From NCBI GenBank assembly GCA_015501055.1, contig JADNYV010000009.1, positions 434,001 through 498,000 on the forward strand: DNA of 64,000 nt, in the 5' to 3' direction. The position numbers and the translations under genes are program-made. Source of the stretch: Mucidula mucida. Its lineage: Eukaryota; Basidiomycota; Agaricomycetes; Agaricales; Physalacriaceae. Below the pieces are notes generated by a model that saw nothing but the letters and a program-made list of their open reading frames with translations, did not search any database and had not been told where the DNA came from. Positions 12,665 to 24,436 of this stretch are shown one piece after another; positions within the stretch are counted from its first letter, which is position 1; each line of letters begins with the position of its first letter.

Positions 12665-14192
12665 TCAACCCACGATACCGAGCGCCTCTCGCCTACTTCG
12701 ACTGTTCGGGTCAAAGAATGGTCTTTCACCAAGACTCACGATCCGGTTGCCTTGGCGCAGGGCGTTGTAGTCGTTCCTATAGAAGCCTCACATGAGAAAT
12801 GGGAAGGATGACAGGACTAACAGACATACGTAGCAGTGTGAAATGTGCTTCTATTATCCCAAATAGCCAAGTCGTTCTTTCCCCAGCGGAACCGCACCTG
12901 GAGATGGAACGGTCACTCAGTTAAGAGTGGAAGAAGCGTCGGATGGCAAAGTTACCTGAAGGTCATGGTTCTCGGAGACATGCCTGGCAAGATAGTTAAG
13001 GATATCATCCGACTCGTCCTTCGTCAGCTCAACGATTCGTGTCGTGAAGCTTGACGATCAATGTAAATGATTCGTGGAGAAGATATGAGCGAAACCACTA
13101 ACGACTTGTTCACGAATAGACTTTTGAAGCCCGTAACAGGGTTTGTGCGAATCACGGGACTGACATTCATATGTTACACGGCGTCGGAGAGGAGAGGTAG
13201 AAAACTCACTGTACGGCCGTCAAGTCGGTGCCATAGTTGTCGGGCGCTCCTCGGGGGTCTTGGACAGCCAGACCATGTTTTTTAGCGTACTGGAAATGAG
13301 ACGACTCAGCGATAGGCCGAGGAACGCAGATGTATCGACTACCTCAATGAAGAAAGTGGCATTGTGCACAGCATGTAAACCTTCGAGGAACTTTTGCATG
13401 GCAGGCGAAAGTCTGTCGTATGCTTCATATCCACTAAGTTAAACGGCGAAATGAGGCGTCGTCAAGTCTGGTCTGAGTTTATTTACCTGGCCCACTAGAA
13501 CACGATGAAGTCAGGATAGTTTATCTGATGAATTGACGAGCAGGACGTACCAAAGTATCTCCGCCGACTTGTATGGGAAGACGAGTTAGACAATGTAATC
13601 TGGCGTCAAAGGATGATCACCTTCAGGAAGGGTGTGCATTTTCAAGATCTAACAAAGCTGTATAAGAAGACGAGACGGTAATCGCGTCGGATCAACCTAC
13701 CGCGTAGTCGGAAGGAACACGCTCAAAAGTGATATCAGCATGCCAGCCAGTGCTGGCCCTCGATCTCTCTTCAGTTCCTGCTCTAGCTATACCCCTGCAC
13801 CAACCGTTAGCTGTCAAGGCATATACACGAAAGAGTGAACCGCACCCCATACTCGAAATAACGCTGACATCCTTTCCGAGCTCGGGCACGTCCTCTGATA
13901 TCGGATGCACATGCAGACCGCTATCTGCTGGGCCGCCTGATAATTTTCCAAGCTTCTGACCAAGCAGTTTCTGTTGCGAAATGGTGATGTTCTGGTTGGT
14001 GAAGAAAACCACACCGCGGTGGCTCACGAGGGTGGCCAAGTCCTTAATTTTGTTGTCATCGTCGAGAAAAGATGAGATCTGGGTATCGGAGGAAGAAAAG
14101 CAAGTTCCTATGTCTGGGGTTGAGTGATAATGGGTGTACTCCTCAAGAGAACCGAGGACATCGAAGGGGTTGGAAATCGGCGCTTGAACCAT
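12665..14192 (-). CDS. TauD/TfdA-family Fe(II)/2-oxoglutarate dioxygenase
   Basis: This is a non-heme iron enzyme of the fungal sulfonate/taurine dioxygenase type. It uses 2-oxoglutarate and O2 and is probably cytosolic. The exact substrate cannot be told. Ten exons splice in frame from ATG 14192 to TGA 12665. The first exon (14192-13701) carries RGVVFFTNQNIT, GLHVHPISED and the iron-binding HxD in TGWHADITFERVPSDY (His151, Asp153). Later exons give MHTLPEGGDTLWASGYEAY, QKFLEGLHAVHNATFF, VQDPRGAPDNYG, RTNPVTGFKSLFVN, LNYLARHVSENHDLQVRF and the distal iron-ligand region WDNRSTFHTAT, ending VSLGERPFFDPNS. All nine introns are short GT-AG. A 42-nt stretch in exon 1 just before the HxD has intron ends and no stop, so it may be spliced or retained. 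Confidence 0.9.
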
Positions 14193-15206
14193 TGTTGAGT
14201 GCGGGGTTGAAGGAGGAGCAGGGTATGCTTTCGTTTATAAGGAGGACCCTACACCGTGATATAGAATCCGGATGTCGTTATCAGCACGCCACGAGGGCCC
14301 CATGAGAGTCCTAGACCAATGGACTGATCTGGTCGATAAGGCAAACCAGAAATGTCAGGAATGCAAATGAGTGCGCGTATCATCATCATCATGGCGAATC
14401 AAACTATTCTTCGCGCACCCAAATGTTATCGGAAAACAGCGGACCCGATGCTGACCTTGGCCATATTTTTTCAAGATTGGTGGAGGCATTCGGGTTGGCC
14501 TCATTTTCTCCAACCAGCGAAAACATGGCCGTCTGTAGGCGAATGTGGGCAAATGGTAGCGTGAAGTGTCATGATCACTGGCGGGGCGAACGATGCAGAC
14601 GAGGCCAGGCTAGATTCTCGGCGCACTGATGAATTCTCTTGCCGAGATCCCTGGGGCATCCCAACCCCCCACAGAAAGTAAGGCGATGTGGAAGAAGGCG
14701 GTAAGAGCTCGAAAGGTCGGCCCGACGTCCAGGTGATCGCAAATCCACAGATGACATCACTTGCTTTGTGCTGGAGACAGAATATCGTTCCCTCGGCAAT
14801 CGTTGCGCCCACAGTACATATGTATACATATATGGTAGTGTCGTGCGCGTCTGTACATGCCATGCTGCCGAACGTTATTTAACGGTCACCCCGACAGTGA
14901 TGCAATCATGCAGGTTAACCATACTTATATTACATAGCTCAACGAAGAGCTACCGTTTCCAGGCGAACTCTGCAGGCAAATCTTTGAACCTAGTTCTCTA
15001 CATCCTTGGTGCTGTGTGCTTTTGCGTATTGTCTATATATTTACCACTCAAATGCATGGTTACTCGAGTCGAACTTCACCATTTAAGGATGAGGAATCGC
15101 TGCTTAGAGTCATTCAAAGATTGGAAAGTCATTTGAATGTGATACTCAGACTTTGACGCTACAGGCAGCGAAATACAGGATGGTATCTTCAAAAGGGAAG
15201 TCACTC
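14193..15206. other. Dioxygenase promoter and intergenic region
   Basis: This 1-kb space contains the upstream region of the dioxygenase and then the 3' flank of F-box copy 4. A short ATAC/ATAT run lies at about 14818-14835. Open frames here show no recognisable protein. Confidence 0.45.
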
Positions 15207-16990
15207 CTACACATATCTGATTAACGTACGACCCCCTGCGACACCAAATCAGTACAGTGACACAATCAACGAGAATCAAACAACTCACTCCATATTGAGA
15301 GGCGTAAATCCAAGCCTCTCTCCTTGAGTGCCCGAAGCTCGAGAAAGTCGGCATCCACAGGGTCTTCAATTGTACAGTTTCTCCCGGAGTCATCCTCAAG
15401 ACGTCGTGAATCTTGTTCTCCCCGCGATGAATAGCCGTCAAGGTAATATTTCGATCCATAATCACGACCGCCGGGCGTCATATACGTCTCCCTTCCCAGT
15501 ACAATAACGACATCCTGTAGATTCGTCCTTGTAGAAAGTTCTTCGGGAGACTGGTATCGAGCACTCAGGACACTAACGAGGGCGTCCTTGAGTTGACCGT
15601 CCCATGTTGATCGTGATATTCTCGTTGCTGTGATTGTCAGAGTCAGGAGCTGGGGTGCCACAGTCCGGTCCGAAAGACATTCGATGAGGCTCCCTTGAGG
15701 GCACCGCGCACTAGTAAACGACAGCTTCAAATGTATAATCCCCGATAACGCGGATAGAAATGCTTCAGGAGAAACAAGTGGCTTTTCGTAATGGTCGAAC
15801 GTGAGCTCCGCATTCGTGATTGTGCACCCTGAGCGCTGTATAAACCGTTGGAGAAGGTCCTCGTCGGACTGACCCTGGCGCGGGCAAGGCAGTGATATAT
15901 ACGTCAAACCTGGGCATCTGATACGACCCAACAGCGCAATGGCGATACTGGAAGACATATCGATGAAGGACAATGTTGGATGGGAGACAATCGCTTGAGC
16001 CCCAGGTATAGTTGAGGGTGCACTTGACACCCGATTATAATGCGACAGATGAGGATAGTCTCTCAATGTTTGCACGTTAGGACAGCAAACGAGAAGCTCC
16101 AGACATGAAGCGACGCGATGGAGAGGAACAACAAGCTCCGTAAGCTGCCTCCAGGGGAATTTGCTTCCCATATTGGCGGCAGAGAAATCATCCGCATCAG
16201 CCAGTGTCAGTCGGCGCAATTGTGGTACGTGTTTACCAAGCGACCACAGAAACGGGTAATAGTCATCTAAGCGGCGATAAGAGCTTTTAACATCGAGTTC
16301 AAGCGCCACCAGTGAGGGCATTTTGACAATCTTTAGAAAAGGCTCGAAATCCTTGAGAGAGCCTTCAAAAGACGCGTCGTGCCAACCTTCCGCACTTTTT
16401 ACCAGGAAGTTGATTTCGGTTTTCTTTAGACCGCCCAGGAGGATGTGAAACTTGCTGTGCTTCACAGACCGCGAAAGTGCGCCTTCAAGAAGAACTTTGG
16501 TGCCGACTTTGTGGAAACCAGCTCGCCCCCTAGCGGCCGGTAGAGTAAAGCCGGTCCAGAGACTCGCGCAGGACCAAGCAACTTGTCTCCACCTGCTGCA
16601 GACCTTTCCCAGGAGCCATGGACCGCTGCGCAATGAGGCAAAGACGTTGTAAGGTTTCTCGAATGTGAGGTGGAAGATCTCGGTGAGCACTTCGGTCGGA
16701 AGCTGGTGGACGGGAGGGAAGAGCGCCAGGTGCGCGTCACGGAAGGCAATCGTTTCGTCCCTCTCCTTCTTGGCTGCAGCTAGTGTGCTTTCTAGCATCT
16801 CTATATTTCGGTCCAATTCCGCTATGTCTGCTTTGGCATCGGCAACCAGTTTCACGATGTCGACTCTAACATGGTCTTGCACGGTGAAAGCAATGTTTGT
16901 CCCCAAGTGGTCCTCATATTGGGATTGTGTGGGAGTTCTCCGTGGTTTCTTCTTCGGAGGAAGGCCGCAATGGGGGCATTCATGGGACAT
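15207..16990 (-). CDS. F-box/LRR-like protein, repeated family copy 4 (intact)
   Basis: This is the reference member of the repeated family, about 580 residues. It has an N-terminal CxxC (MSHECPHCGLPP), a basic stretch, a coiled coil of roughly residues 45-85 (IAELDRNIEMLESTLAAAK), an F-box-like segment (LFPPVHQLPTEVLTEIFHL ... VCSRWRQVAWSCASLWTGF), about ten leucine-rich stretches, and the family block VIVLGRETYMTPGG and TIEDPVDADF. A 53-nt intron (15288-15236) leads to a last exon encoding RGRTLIRYV. The start is set at 16990 because copy 2 begins with the same MSHxCPHC. The upstream in-frame ATG at 17047 lies in a likely 5' UTR intron. The family is probably an SCF substrate receptor, by inference from the F-box. 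Confidence 0.85.
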
Positions 16991-17767
16991 CGTCTCTATG
17001 AAACTACTATGAGCGCGAAGGTTATACCACGCGACTATAATACTCACTTGAGATGAAATTCAAGGTTTGACGGCGTACTCGTACAAAGAATATTGAAAGA
17101 CGCGTCGTCCGAGCTCAGTGATAGTCGTAGTACGAAGGGTCATTTCCTGTGTGTCATCTGACAATTACTTGAGCTTCCCACGCTTTGACTTGAACCATTC
17201 ACGCCGACGGTGTGCGGTTGACTGTGGCTCATCTTTGAAAAGACGACCGTCCGATTCTAGCTCTAATGCAACCAATGCAACTCCCTACTGCGATGGTCAC
17301 AATTCGCCCGGCAAGCTTTCCTTGAAACCTGTCCCCAAAGGAGAACCGAAGGCTCTGCACCGTACATGTAAGTATGCTTTAGCCACACTGTTTCGTGAGT
17401 ATATTTCTCATCAGACAGAAAAAGCGGGATACGATAAAGAACGATGATTAGTACTCGAGTGGCTCCACCCCGAGGGTGAAGAAGCTCGATACTTGGCGTA
17501 GAAGGAGAGCTTTCAGGAAATATGTTCCAGTCCTTCGAGTTCTACTAGCGTCCAGGGTTGAAATGCCCGATCTCGTCGAATGGAACTGCATCCGAGTCAG
17601 TAAGTGATTTCCTTGTCAAGTTCATTCTGTACCTCATCATTCTGGTAGACAATGGGGACGACATGAGGACTGCGATCACGTGTACGCTTAAAGCGGCCAT
17701 CGCGGCACCCATTGTCCTTTGTTCAACTCCACGACAGCCACGAAACCGCCCTCATCTACCAGCAGCC
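16991..17767. other. Divergent intergenic region with duplicated flank
   Basis: This lies between F-box copy 4 and small-family gene A. From about 17340 to 17767 it is nearly identical, inverted, to 34731-35150 upstream of gene C, so genes A and C were copied together with their promoters. The open frame running through it has no ATG near its start and is probably non-coding. Confidence 0.6.
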
Positions 17768-18355
17768 ATGTTCCCGTACTGGAATCACCTCTCGGAGTTA
17801 CCTACTCCGTTTATCTTCGGGTTCGCCATGACACAAATACAGGTCGATGCAATGGCGCGCCACATCCTATCTGAGGAGGAGATCGCCGCCGCCGGTACCA
17901 CCCATCGTGCCATTGGCCACAAAATGGAAGAAGAGGAGGCGACGACAGCGCTCGTGCCCTTCTGGGAAAACAAAGTACAATACTACTGCTATGTCGCTGG
18001 AGTAGTGCCATCGTTCAATGGGAAAAATCCAAAGGCGACGATTGCGACATCCCTCATTCAAGAATTCTTCGATACATATGGGCGAGGACCGAATGGGGAG
18101 TTCGAGAAGATGCGCTCCATCTGCATGCCTTGGCCAAAGATATATGCCTGTACGTTTCTCTGTAAACTTCATGGTCGACGTGCGCTGATGAGAGTGTGAG
18201 TAGTCCCGGATTGGCTCTATCCTATGATGTTTGACGCAACGAGGATCTTACTCAAGAAACGCGCCCCTAAAGCCGGCGCCGAAGCCGATTCGGATACTGG
18301 TATGTCCTTGACGCCGTCTACATTTTCCATATGTTGACTTGTGCCCACAGCATGA
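17768..18355 (+). CDS. Lineage-specific small protein family, member A
   Basis: I do not recognise this family; this window holds eight copies. Three exons (17768-18149, 18204-18299, 18351-18355) give about 160 residues. Order of conserved parts: MFPYWNHLSELPTPFIFGFA, TQIQVDAMARHILSEEEIAA, THRAI, TALVPFWENKVQYYC, the core VAGVVPSFNGKNPKAT, FFDTYGRGPNGEFEKM, CMPWP, then after a phase-1 intron FPDWLYPMMFDATR and a charged tail. The Ile/Val-Val-Pro-Ser-Phe core looks like a beta strand followed by a loop. No signal peptide, membrane helix or catalytic motif is visible. The start was chosen because members B and D begin at the same point. It looks intact. Flanks match gene C closely, which implies a recent duplication. 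Confidence 0.75.
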
Positions 18356-19235
18356 TCCTCGTCCAATCTCTCTATGTTTCCCTTTCAATTCCCCAGGAAA
18401 TGTATAACTATTGTTTACCGGCTATTGGTTTGAATGCAATGCTATCGTTTCTTCTTTCACTTCCACAAAATAAGTCGTCCGCATCCTATTCTACTCAGTT
18501 GAATGAAATAACCTTCAGCGGTAAGCATAGAGTGCTTCAAGGGCCGGCCAGACTCGCTAATTTGGACATTTAACGACAAAGAGCTGGTGGCGGCCCTTTT
18601 GTTCTTATTTTGTTCGACTCCACGATGGCCGCCATGAGAGCCTGCCTGCCCTATGTCTCACAGACAGGCGGATACAATACTGGTCCACGAGTCATTACCC
18701 GATGAACGAAGCATCGTTTCCGGCTACACCCATCCCGACATGCCAGAAGTAACCTCTCAGACGAGGCGAGAAATCATATCTCTTCGACGGAACCGATGCG
18801 CTCTGAACAGAACTCTACAGCACTTTCTTGCACTTCACTAAAATGGCGGTTGCGCATTTCGTGGTGATCGTATTTCGTTGTATGTTTCCTCGTGGCGTAT
18901 CCATTACCGCGCACCGACATTCACCAATAGTTCCCGACTCAGTATAATAGAACTGGTTCGGGCATACTGGGGGGGAAAGTACGCCACAATATATAAGCAC
19001 TCCAGCAAAAATGCAGTGTCACTTATAATGTCCGCCTCATTGAATGCAAATTTGTCAGTGAGATTGTTATGTTTACGTTTATTCAGCATTATCATTGGGC
19101 AGACAATGGGGACCGCTTTGACAATTTGACGAGGTCCCTGAAGTCACGTGTATGCATAAAGAGGACATCGCGGCGCCCTTTGTCCTTTGTTAAACTCCAC
19201 GACAGCCACGACATCGCCTTCAAATATCAGCAGTC
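18356..19235 (+). repeat. Spacer repeat between family members A and B
   Basis: The 18,380-18,930 part resembles, inverted, 35,150-35,700 downstream of gene D (shared strings such as CCCCAGGAAATGTATAA and a common GGCGTATCCATTACCGCGC). Gene plus spacer therefore forms a unit of about 1.5 kb that was duplicated. No gene of its own was recognised. Confidence 0.7.
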
Positions 19236-19833
19236 ATGCCTGGGTACTACTGGGAGCATCTCGCGGAGCTGCCTATCCCGTATGTCGTTGGCTTCGCCTT
19301 GACACAGCTACAGGTCGATGCAATGGCGCGCCACCTTCTGTCTGAAGAAGAGATTACCGCCTCTGGTAATACCTATCGAGCCATCGTCCATAAAATGCAA
19401 CGGGACAAAGCAAGGACAACGCTCGTTCCCTTCTGGCGAAACAAGGTCGAATACTTCTGCTACGTGGCTGGAGTAGTGCCGTCGTTCAATGGAAAAAATC
19501 CCAACGCGACGATCGCCAAGCACATCATACAGCATTTCGGGACACATACGTTCGTGGACCGAATGGGGAGTTCAACGAGGTGCACAGTATCTGTATGCCT
19601 TGGCCAGCTCGTTTGCCTGTACGTTTCCTAATACCGTAGTCGTGCACGCGCTGATGAGAGACTGAATAGTCCCGAATTGGCTTTATCCCAGGATGTTTGA
19701 AGCAACCAAGCTCATACTAGAGAAGCGCGCCGCTAGAGCACGCAAGGAGGCCGACAAGGCCACCTCGGAAGCTCCTGGCTCGATGGCTCCGAACGATATC
19801 TTTTCAGATTCGGCCACACCTTCTACATCCTGA
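19236..19833 (+). pseudogene. Small protein family, member B, frameshifted
   Basis: ATG 19236 begins MPGYYWEHLAELPIPY, followed by the family motifs QVDAMARHLLSEEEITA, TLVPFWRNKVEYFC and GVVPSFNGKNPNAT. Near 19,545 the segment equal to TYGRGPNGEF has two extra bases, so the frame leaves the family sequence. The expected GPNGEFNEVHSICMPWP continues in another frame, followed by the usual intron and an exon with FPNWLYPRMFEATK and a long Ala/Lys-rich tail ending at 19833. It is broken as read. The C-terminal exon remains open, so the damage may be recent. Confidence 0.75.
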
Positions 19834-19984
19834 GACGATGAAATTGAAGACGCGATGAGATAACAAGTTGTTTGCCGCCGCTGAGTGCAGTGCCCCTAGA
19901 TAGACTCCAACTGTCCGTCGTATCATAAAATGCAAGGCTATCCTACACATATATTAATATACACATTATTTGTTTCCACAACTC

Positions 19985-21795
19985 TTAAACCTTTCCAATA
20001 CTGATATCGGTCGACTCCATGCTCGATAGTGATGTCCTCGATGTTCTGTTCATACTCCGTCTCGCGTTCTGCGCCTTGTGACTCAGACTCCTGCGCACAC
20101 TCGTACGACTGCTGGGCCGGGAAGACCCATCACTAGCAGACATTGAGGACTGTGATGATGCGGATGACGCGCGACGGTGCCGCTGCATGCGCGTAGGATC
20201 CACATCTTCAATGTTGGCTATGCGGGCGAACAGAGATAAAACTAGACTACTGAGCTACCGTGCAAATCGACGGAAAAGTGAACGTACTGTCAACGATGGA
20301 CACGATTCCTGTGAGATTTCCTGGGGACATGTGGGATACTATAGGGGAAGCGCAGCCTGGCTCTTCTTTAGTGACGAAGAGTCTGTGCGCGTTGGCTGTG
20401 ATAAGAAAATAAGTATCAAGAAGATCAACTTGAGGATAGGCATACTAGCGAGAAGCTTCTGGACCGTGTACGAGAGAGGACTGCTTGGCAAAACCGAATA
20501 AACTGGGAACAAGCCAATCAGCTTGTGATACGGTTTATATTGCGAAACCGACCTGGATACCTGTCGGCGCCGTCAGTAGATCCGTGTGGCGCCTGAGAAG
20601 TCTTTCAGCATATATGTTGAAAAACGAAAGAGCCGGATACCTTTATCTGTGCGATGAATTGCTGTAGAGGCGCAGATAGTATATGATTACTCTCTGATGG
20701 AACCACGATCTGACAGGAGATTCAGAAAGGCGCAGTAATCCAAAAGAAAGATTTGTTACCTTGCCAATATCAGTGACACTGACTGCACTCAGCAAAGTCT
20801 CGGTCCCTTCGTCGACAACAGCGATACTGCTGACACCCTCTTCGCTCATGAGTTTCATGGCGTCTAAGACTGTAGCGTGGGATGTCGCTGCGATAACGGA
20901 AGCATCCAGGTGCAGTGAAGGAAGAGCCAGGGAATGAAGGGGATTTGAGAGATACTTCTGTAAGGATGGTGATCTCGAGGCATAAACGGAAAACCAAGCA
21001 AGTAATCGATGGTCCGAGACCATACCAAGAAAGTCACTGGAAGGAGAAGGGCCGTGTATCAGAACTGTAGATTGATGAGATTTATGTGGGAAGACTAGAA
21101 TAGGCCTCACCTCGATGAGTTCCTCGGGAGAATTGTTCCAGGAGAGATATTATAGTAGAGTCATAAGGTAGCGTTACAAGAGGGTTCTTCTGAGAAAGAT
21201 CTGTAGCAACGGTAAGAAATCATTCGTTCGGTCAAAAGGGGGTGTACAAACTGCTGACAAGGTGCACCGGGACGCGTCCAGCCCTCGCTGCAGTGACGAT
21301 TTCATCGACGCGGCGATTTCCTCTGAGATCTTCTGGGGTCAATGTATGGCGGGTTGCGGCAAGAGTCAAAAAGGCATTAACATCCGAGTACTAGTCAAGA
21401 GTTACATTCAGACTTGAGTCAAAGAAGACTTGGACTAACATCGAAGAGGCCAGAGACGGAGCTAGGCTCGTCGTCGCGCGTCACGGTTAGGCACGAGATG
21501 TCCTCTGACAACAGAATCTACAGGGCGGAGATAAGAGGGCACGGTAGTCGATAATGATACCACCAACGTCGCAGGCATCCTCAACACTAGTCTGGCCGCT
21601 GATTTTGACGATCCTAGAGTCAATGACATCTGCGCTGTTCAGTATAGTCAACGACATATTGATGAATATCGCACCTCTGGCAAAGATACCCTGCCAATAA
21701 TTAATCCATTCTTGCGAGTCGGCTGCAGGCGCGGTTATGGCGGTCGGCCGTTCAAACGCGGTGAACGACTCGGACATGCGTCTGCCATGGGCCAT
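19985..21795 (-). CDS. SDS23: SDS23-type CBS-domain protein
   Basis: Sds23/Moc1 proteins in yeasts carry paired CBS domains and act in cell-cycle and nutrient control through PP2A-type phosphatases and AMPK-like complexes; that role is transferred from the family. Spliced by eye, the protein reads MSESFTAFERP, WINYWQGIFARGAIF, NSADVIDSRIVKISGQTSV (CBS1), LLSEDISCLTVTRDDEPSS, VNAFLTLAATRHTLTPEDL, NPLVTLPYDSTIISLLEQF, DFLGMVSDHRLLAWFSVYA, DAMKLMSEEGVSSIAVVDE (CBS3) and LLSAVSVTDIGK. These continue with NAHRLFVTKEE, LISLFARIANIEDVDPTRM and a Ser/Arg-rich tail. At least eight short introns are needed and all keep the frame. The start is the ATG at 21795; the in-frame codon upstream is TTG. It is divergent from the VPS39 5' half, 165 bp apart. 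Confidence 0.88.
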
Positions 21796-21960
21796 GGCGT
21801 TCAACGTTGAATCAGAGTGAACACGGACGCGGCAATCATGCCAAGATGGTAGTGGTTAGGAGGAGAGCCGGCGATGCCGTGAACGTTCCTTGACTCTGAC
21901 GTCCATCACGCCATAACGCGTCGCGCTTCATTCGTTCGCATCGTTCTCCGGCGTTCTCGG
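21796..21960. promoter_or_regulatory. Short divergent promoter, SDS23 / VPS39
   Basis: Only 165 bp separate the two start codons, so regulatory elements must be shared. No clear TATA box was seen. Confidence 0.5.
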
Positions 21961-23286
21961 CCATGACTTCAGCGCCTATGAGACCCATCGAGGTGCCGCC
22001 CTACCAGCTGCAAACTCTTATATCCACATCGGACATTCCTGGTCATTCTGCTTGTGCTCCTCGTCTCTGCTGGCATTGAATTTATCCAGGTCTGCCTACC
22101 CAACAAATACGCTGCGCTCAGGCGCTGGGTGCGTTTCAATGTCGCTGCTGATTGCCTCTAACGCGTGCAATAGGTTCGGAGATCTACGTCGGCTTTGCCA
22201 ATGGGGAATTAATTCGCTTTGCACTCCAGGCAGACGACCCTAACAAGGTGAACGACCTAATTTCCTTAGCTTTATTTTATTTACACTCGCTGCAGTTGGA
22301 ATCATACATGGTATTGTCAAGACAAACGGTACCAAACGACAAGAGCATCGACGACATTGTTCTCCTTCCCAGCCTCCAAAGAGCTCTCGTTCTCAGTGGT
22401 GCGCCTTGCTCCAGAGGTATATATGTAGGGTTAAGATATTACAGACAGCCAAATCCACTTTTACACCCTACCATCGCTGGACCCAGTCAACATCAAGCCT
22501 ATCCGTCATATCACCGTTTTAGCAGTGGACCAACAGCATCTTCAACGCCCTCCTCCTTCAGGTAACGGTCCTGTTGAACCAGTACACTTTTGTGCTATTA
22601 AACGCACTGCTATTGGAATGTACTCTATTCGCGGGGATCGTCTCTTATTCATGAAGGTGGATTAAGTTTCCTCGTTGTACTTTACGTTGATTCTCGATAG
22701 GAAATACCACTTCCCTCGGGTGCAACACTAGCGAAGCGTTCAGGCTTTACACTCTGTGTCGCCAACAAATCAGAATACCAGATGGTAGACCTCGAAAACG
22801 CGTCCGCTTTTGACGTGATACCAATATCCCAGGCTATGGACCCAGTGCCATTCATCGTGCATCCATTTATAACAGTTATTGACCGCAGCGAATTCCTTTT
22901 ACTCTCGTATACTGGCGCCAGTACCATGGGCCTCTTTATCACCTCCAATGGTGACCCTGTGCGCGGGACTCTGGAATGGGGACAGCACCCGATCTCGTTG
23001 AGTACGTTCCGCACTCACGTCGCGCGTTTTATCGCTTCATTACATTTGCACAGGTTTCGACTATCCATATATCACGGCTCTTCTCCCCAACGGCACTATT
23101 GAGGCGCACAGCGTGGACAATCAGACGATCGCCCAAGTAATTTCAGCGCCGTCAAGTGCTGACCTCGACGCAAGGAAAAAGCTAATAGCTTCACTACATG
23201 GGTATCTCGTCCCATCAACGGAACGTTCGTCGAAAATGCGGATGGTTCCCGTTAGTCTCTTACGTGGACAGCTCATTGTACAGTAG
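21961..23286 (+). pseudogene. VPS39: VPS39 5' half (CNH domain only), gene interrupted
   Basis: Vps39/Vam6 is the HOPS subunit that tethers late endosomes and vacuoles. Here only the citron-homology (CNH) half is present. From ATG 21961, five introns splice cleanly. The frame gives QIRCAQALGSEIYVGFANGE, DKSIDDIVLLPSLQRALVLS, IHFYTLPSLDPVNIKPIRHI, GMYSIRGDRLLFMKEIPLPS, LCVANKSEYQMVDLE, FDYPYITALLPNGTIEAHSV and LVPSTERSSKMRMVPVSLLR, then a TAG at 23284. No indel was found. The expected next part (VLVLG.H.V.SLVPSTLIS) is found 21 kb downstream at about 44,560. About 370 residues could be made, which is a CNH domain without its clathrin-repeat region. Its first half looks unharmed, so a truncated protein is possible. 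Confidence 0.85.
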
Positions 23287-23329
23287 GGCACGATATTGAC
23301 GTCTAAAAGTTTTACGATTGTCCTCAACC

Positions 23330-24190
23330 CTCTGTCCTCTATTTGAACCGTTCCTCCGGGTCTTTGTGTTCTCCAGCGCGCGCCTTTTGTGTCGTTTCTG
23401 ACTTGGGAAGACAGACATGCGCCGATGAAAGGCCACGCTCCTTCGTTGGAGTTCAATCAACGTGACTGCACCATCCTCCTTGCAGATGTACTCTATGTCA
23501 CTCTTAATGTGCTGTCTGCATAGTCCAGAAAGGTCGCCGAGTCATTTCGACAATCCCCCGGTCTCGGATCTCAGTTTGCATTGCAGACTACCGCTTCGAG
23601 TATGCGCCTCATGACCAAGACGCGTTTCGGATGATGTTAACCGTTTGACATTGGCGTGCCGGACCAAAGGGTTCAGGAAGAAAGCCAAGAAGGCCGGATC
23701 CATACGCTGCTTTATGGAGAATCTGCCAAACGTGTTGATGAACGGAGGATCCTCGACTTCATTCGGAAGGACGTGGAGTTCAAGCACTGCGACATGGTTC
23801 TGTTTCCCACTGGAACGTGCATCATCTCGCATCGTCCGTTTCTCCAGGAAAGAAGGCGACTTATTCAGGTGCGAATACCGTAACTGTGATAGTCAACTCA
23901 GCGAATACGTTTACTCACGCGGAAGGAGTAAGAGGAGGCATCAATACGATCCTAGTGTGCCCCGGGTCTCTTTACATCTTTGTTGACGGTGCTTCCTTCG
24001 ACGTGAACTTGACGAGACTCAGTGCAGTGGCGGGAAAGTATGCTTCTCCTCTTCAGTGGGACACTGCGTATCTGTTATGTATCATGGAAGCGACTCTGGA
24101 TACTGCTGAGTCGACGAAGATCGGACGTCGTATTATAGGCATCAAAGCACTGACAATGTCAGATTTCAGTTACATAGTTCCAAGTCTATG
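23330..24190 (+). other. Unassigned coding-like remnant
   Basis: Several short plus-strand stretches have natural amino-acid composition but lie in different frames. One contains VLQRAPFVSFLTWEDRHAPM and ILLADVLYVTLNVLSA (about 23370-23525). A second contains RIHTLLYGESAKRVDERRIL and FIRKDVEFKHCDMVLFPTG (about 23650-23830). A third contains NTILVCPGSLYIFVDGASF and KYASPLQWDTAYLLCIMEAT (about 23830-24190). They may be exons of one gene joined by introns I could not place, or a broken gene. It starts just after the VPS39 break, so it may be the end of the segment that separated the two halves. No family recognised. Confidence 0.35.
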
Positions 24191-24436
24191 AACATGTTGC
24201 TGTACAATGCAGCACCGTCTTCTACCAGTTTATGGAAGCGCATTCATCTTATGTATGTTTGGATCCGGTATTGCAAGGCACTTTGAAAGTTAAAAGCCAT
24301 AGGATTGCCAAGATGGTCTGAGTCTAGTTCAAGCTCCGCCTGAAAGTCCGATTCGGAAGCCGATCCATTCAGGCAGCGCTTTTTGCGAGTTGACTCAGGA
24401 CGGCGACGACGTCGCTCCCAATCAACGCAGGCCAAG

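Noticed and set aside
17558..17767. N-terminal extension of family member A
   Set aside because: The frame begins with TTG, copies B and D do not share it, and the stretch is part of the duplicated 5' flank. An internal ATG at about 17,663 remains a weak alternative.
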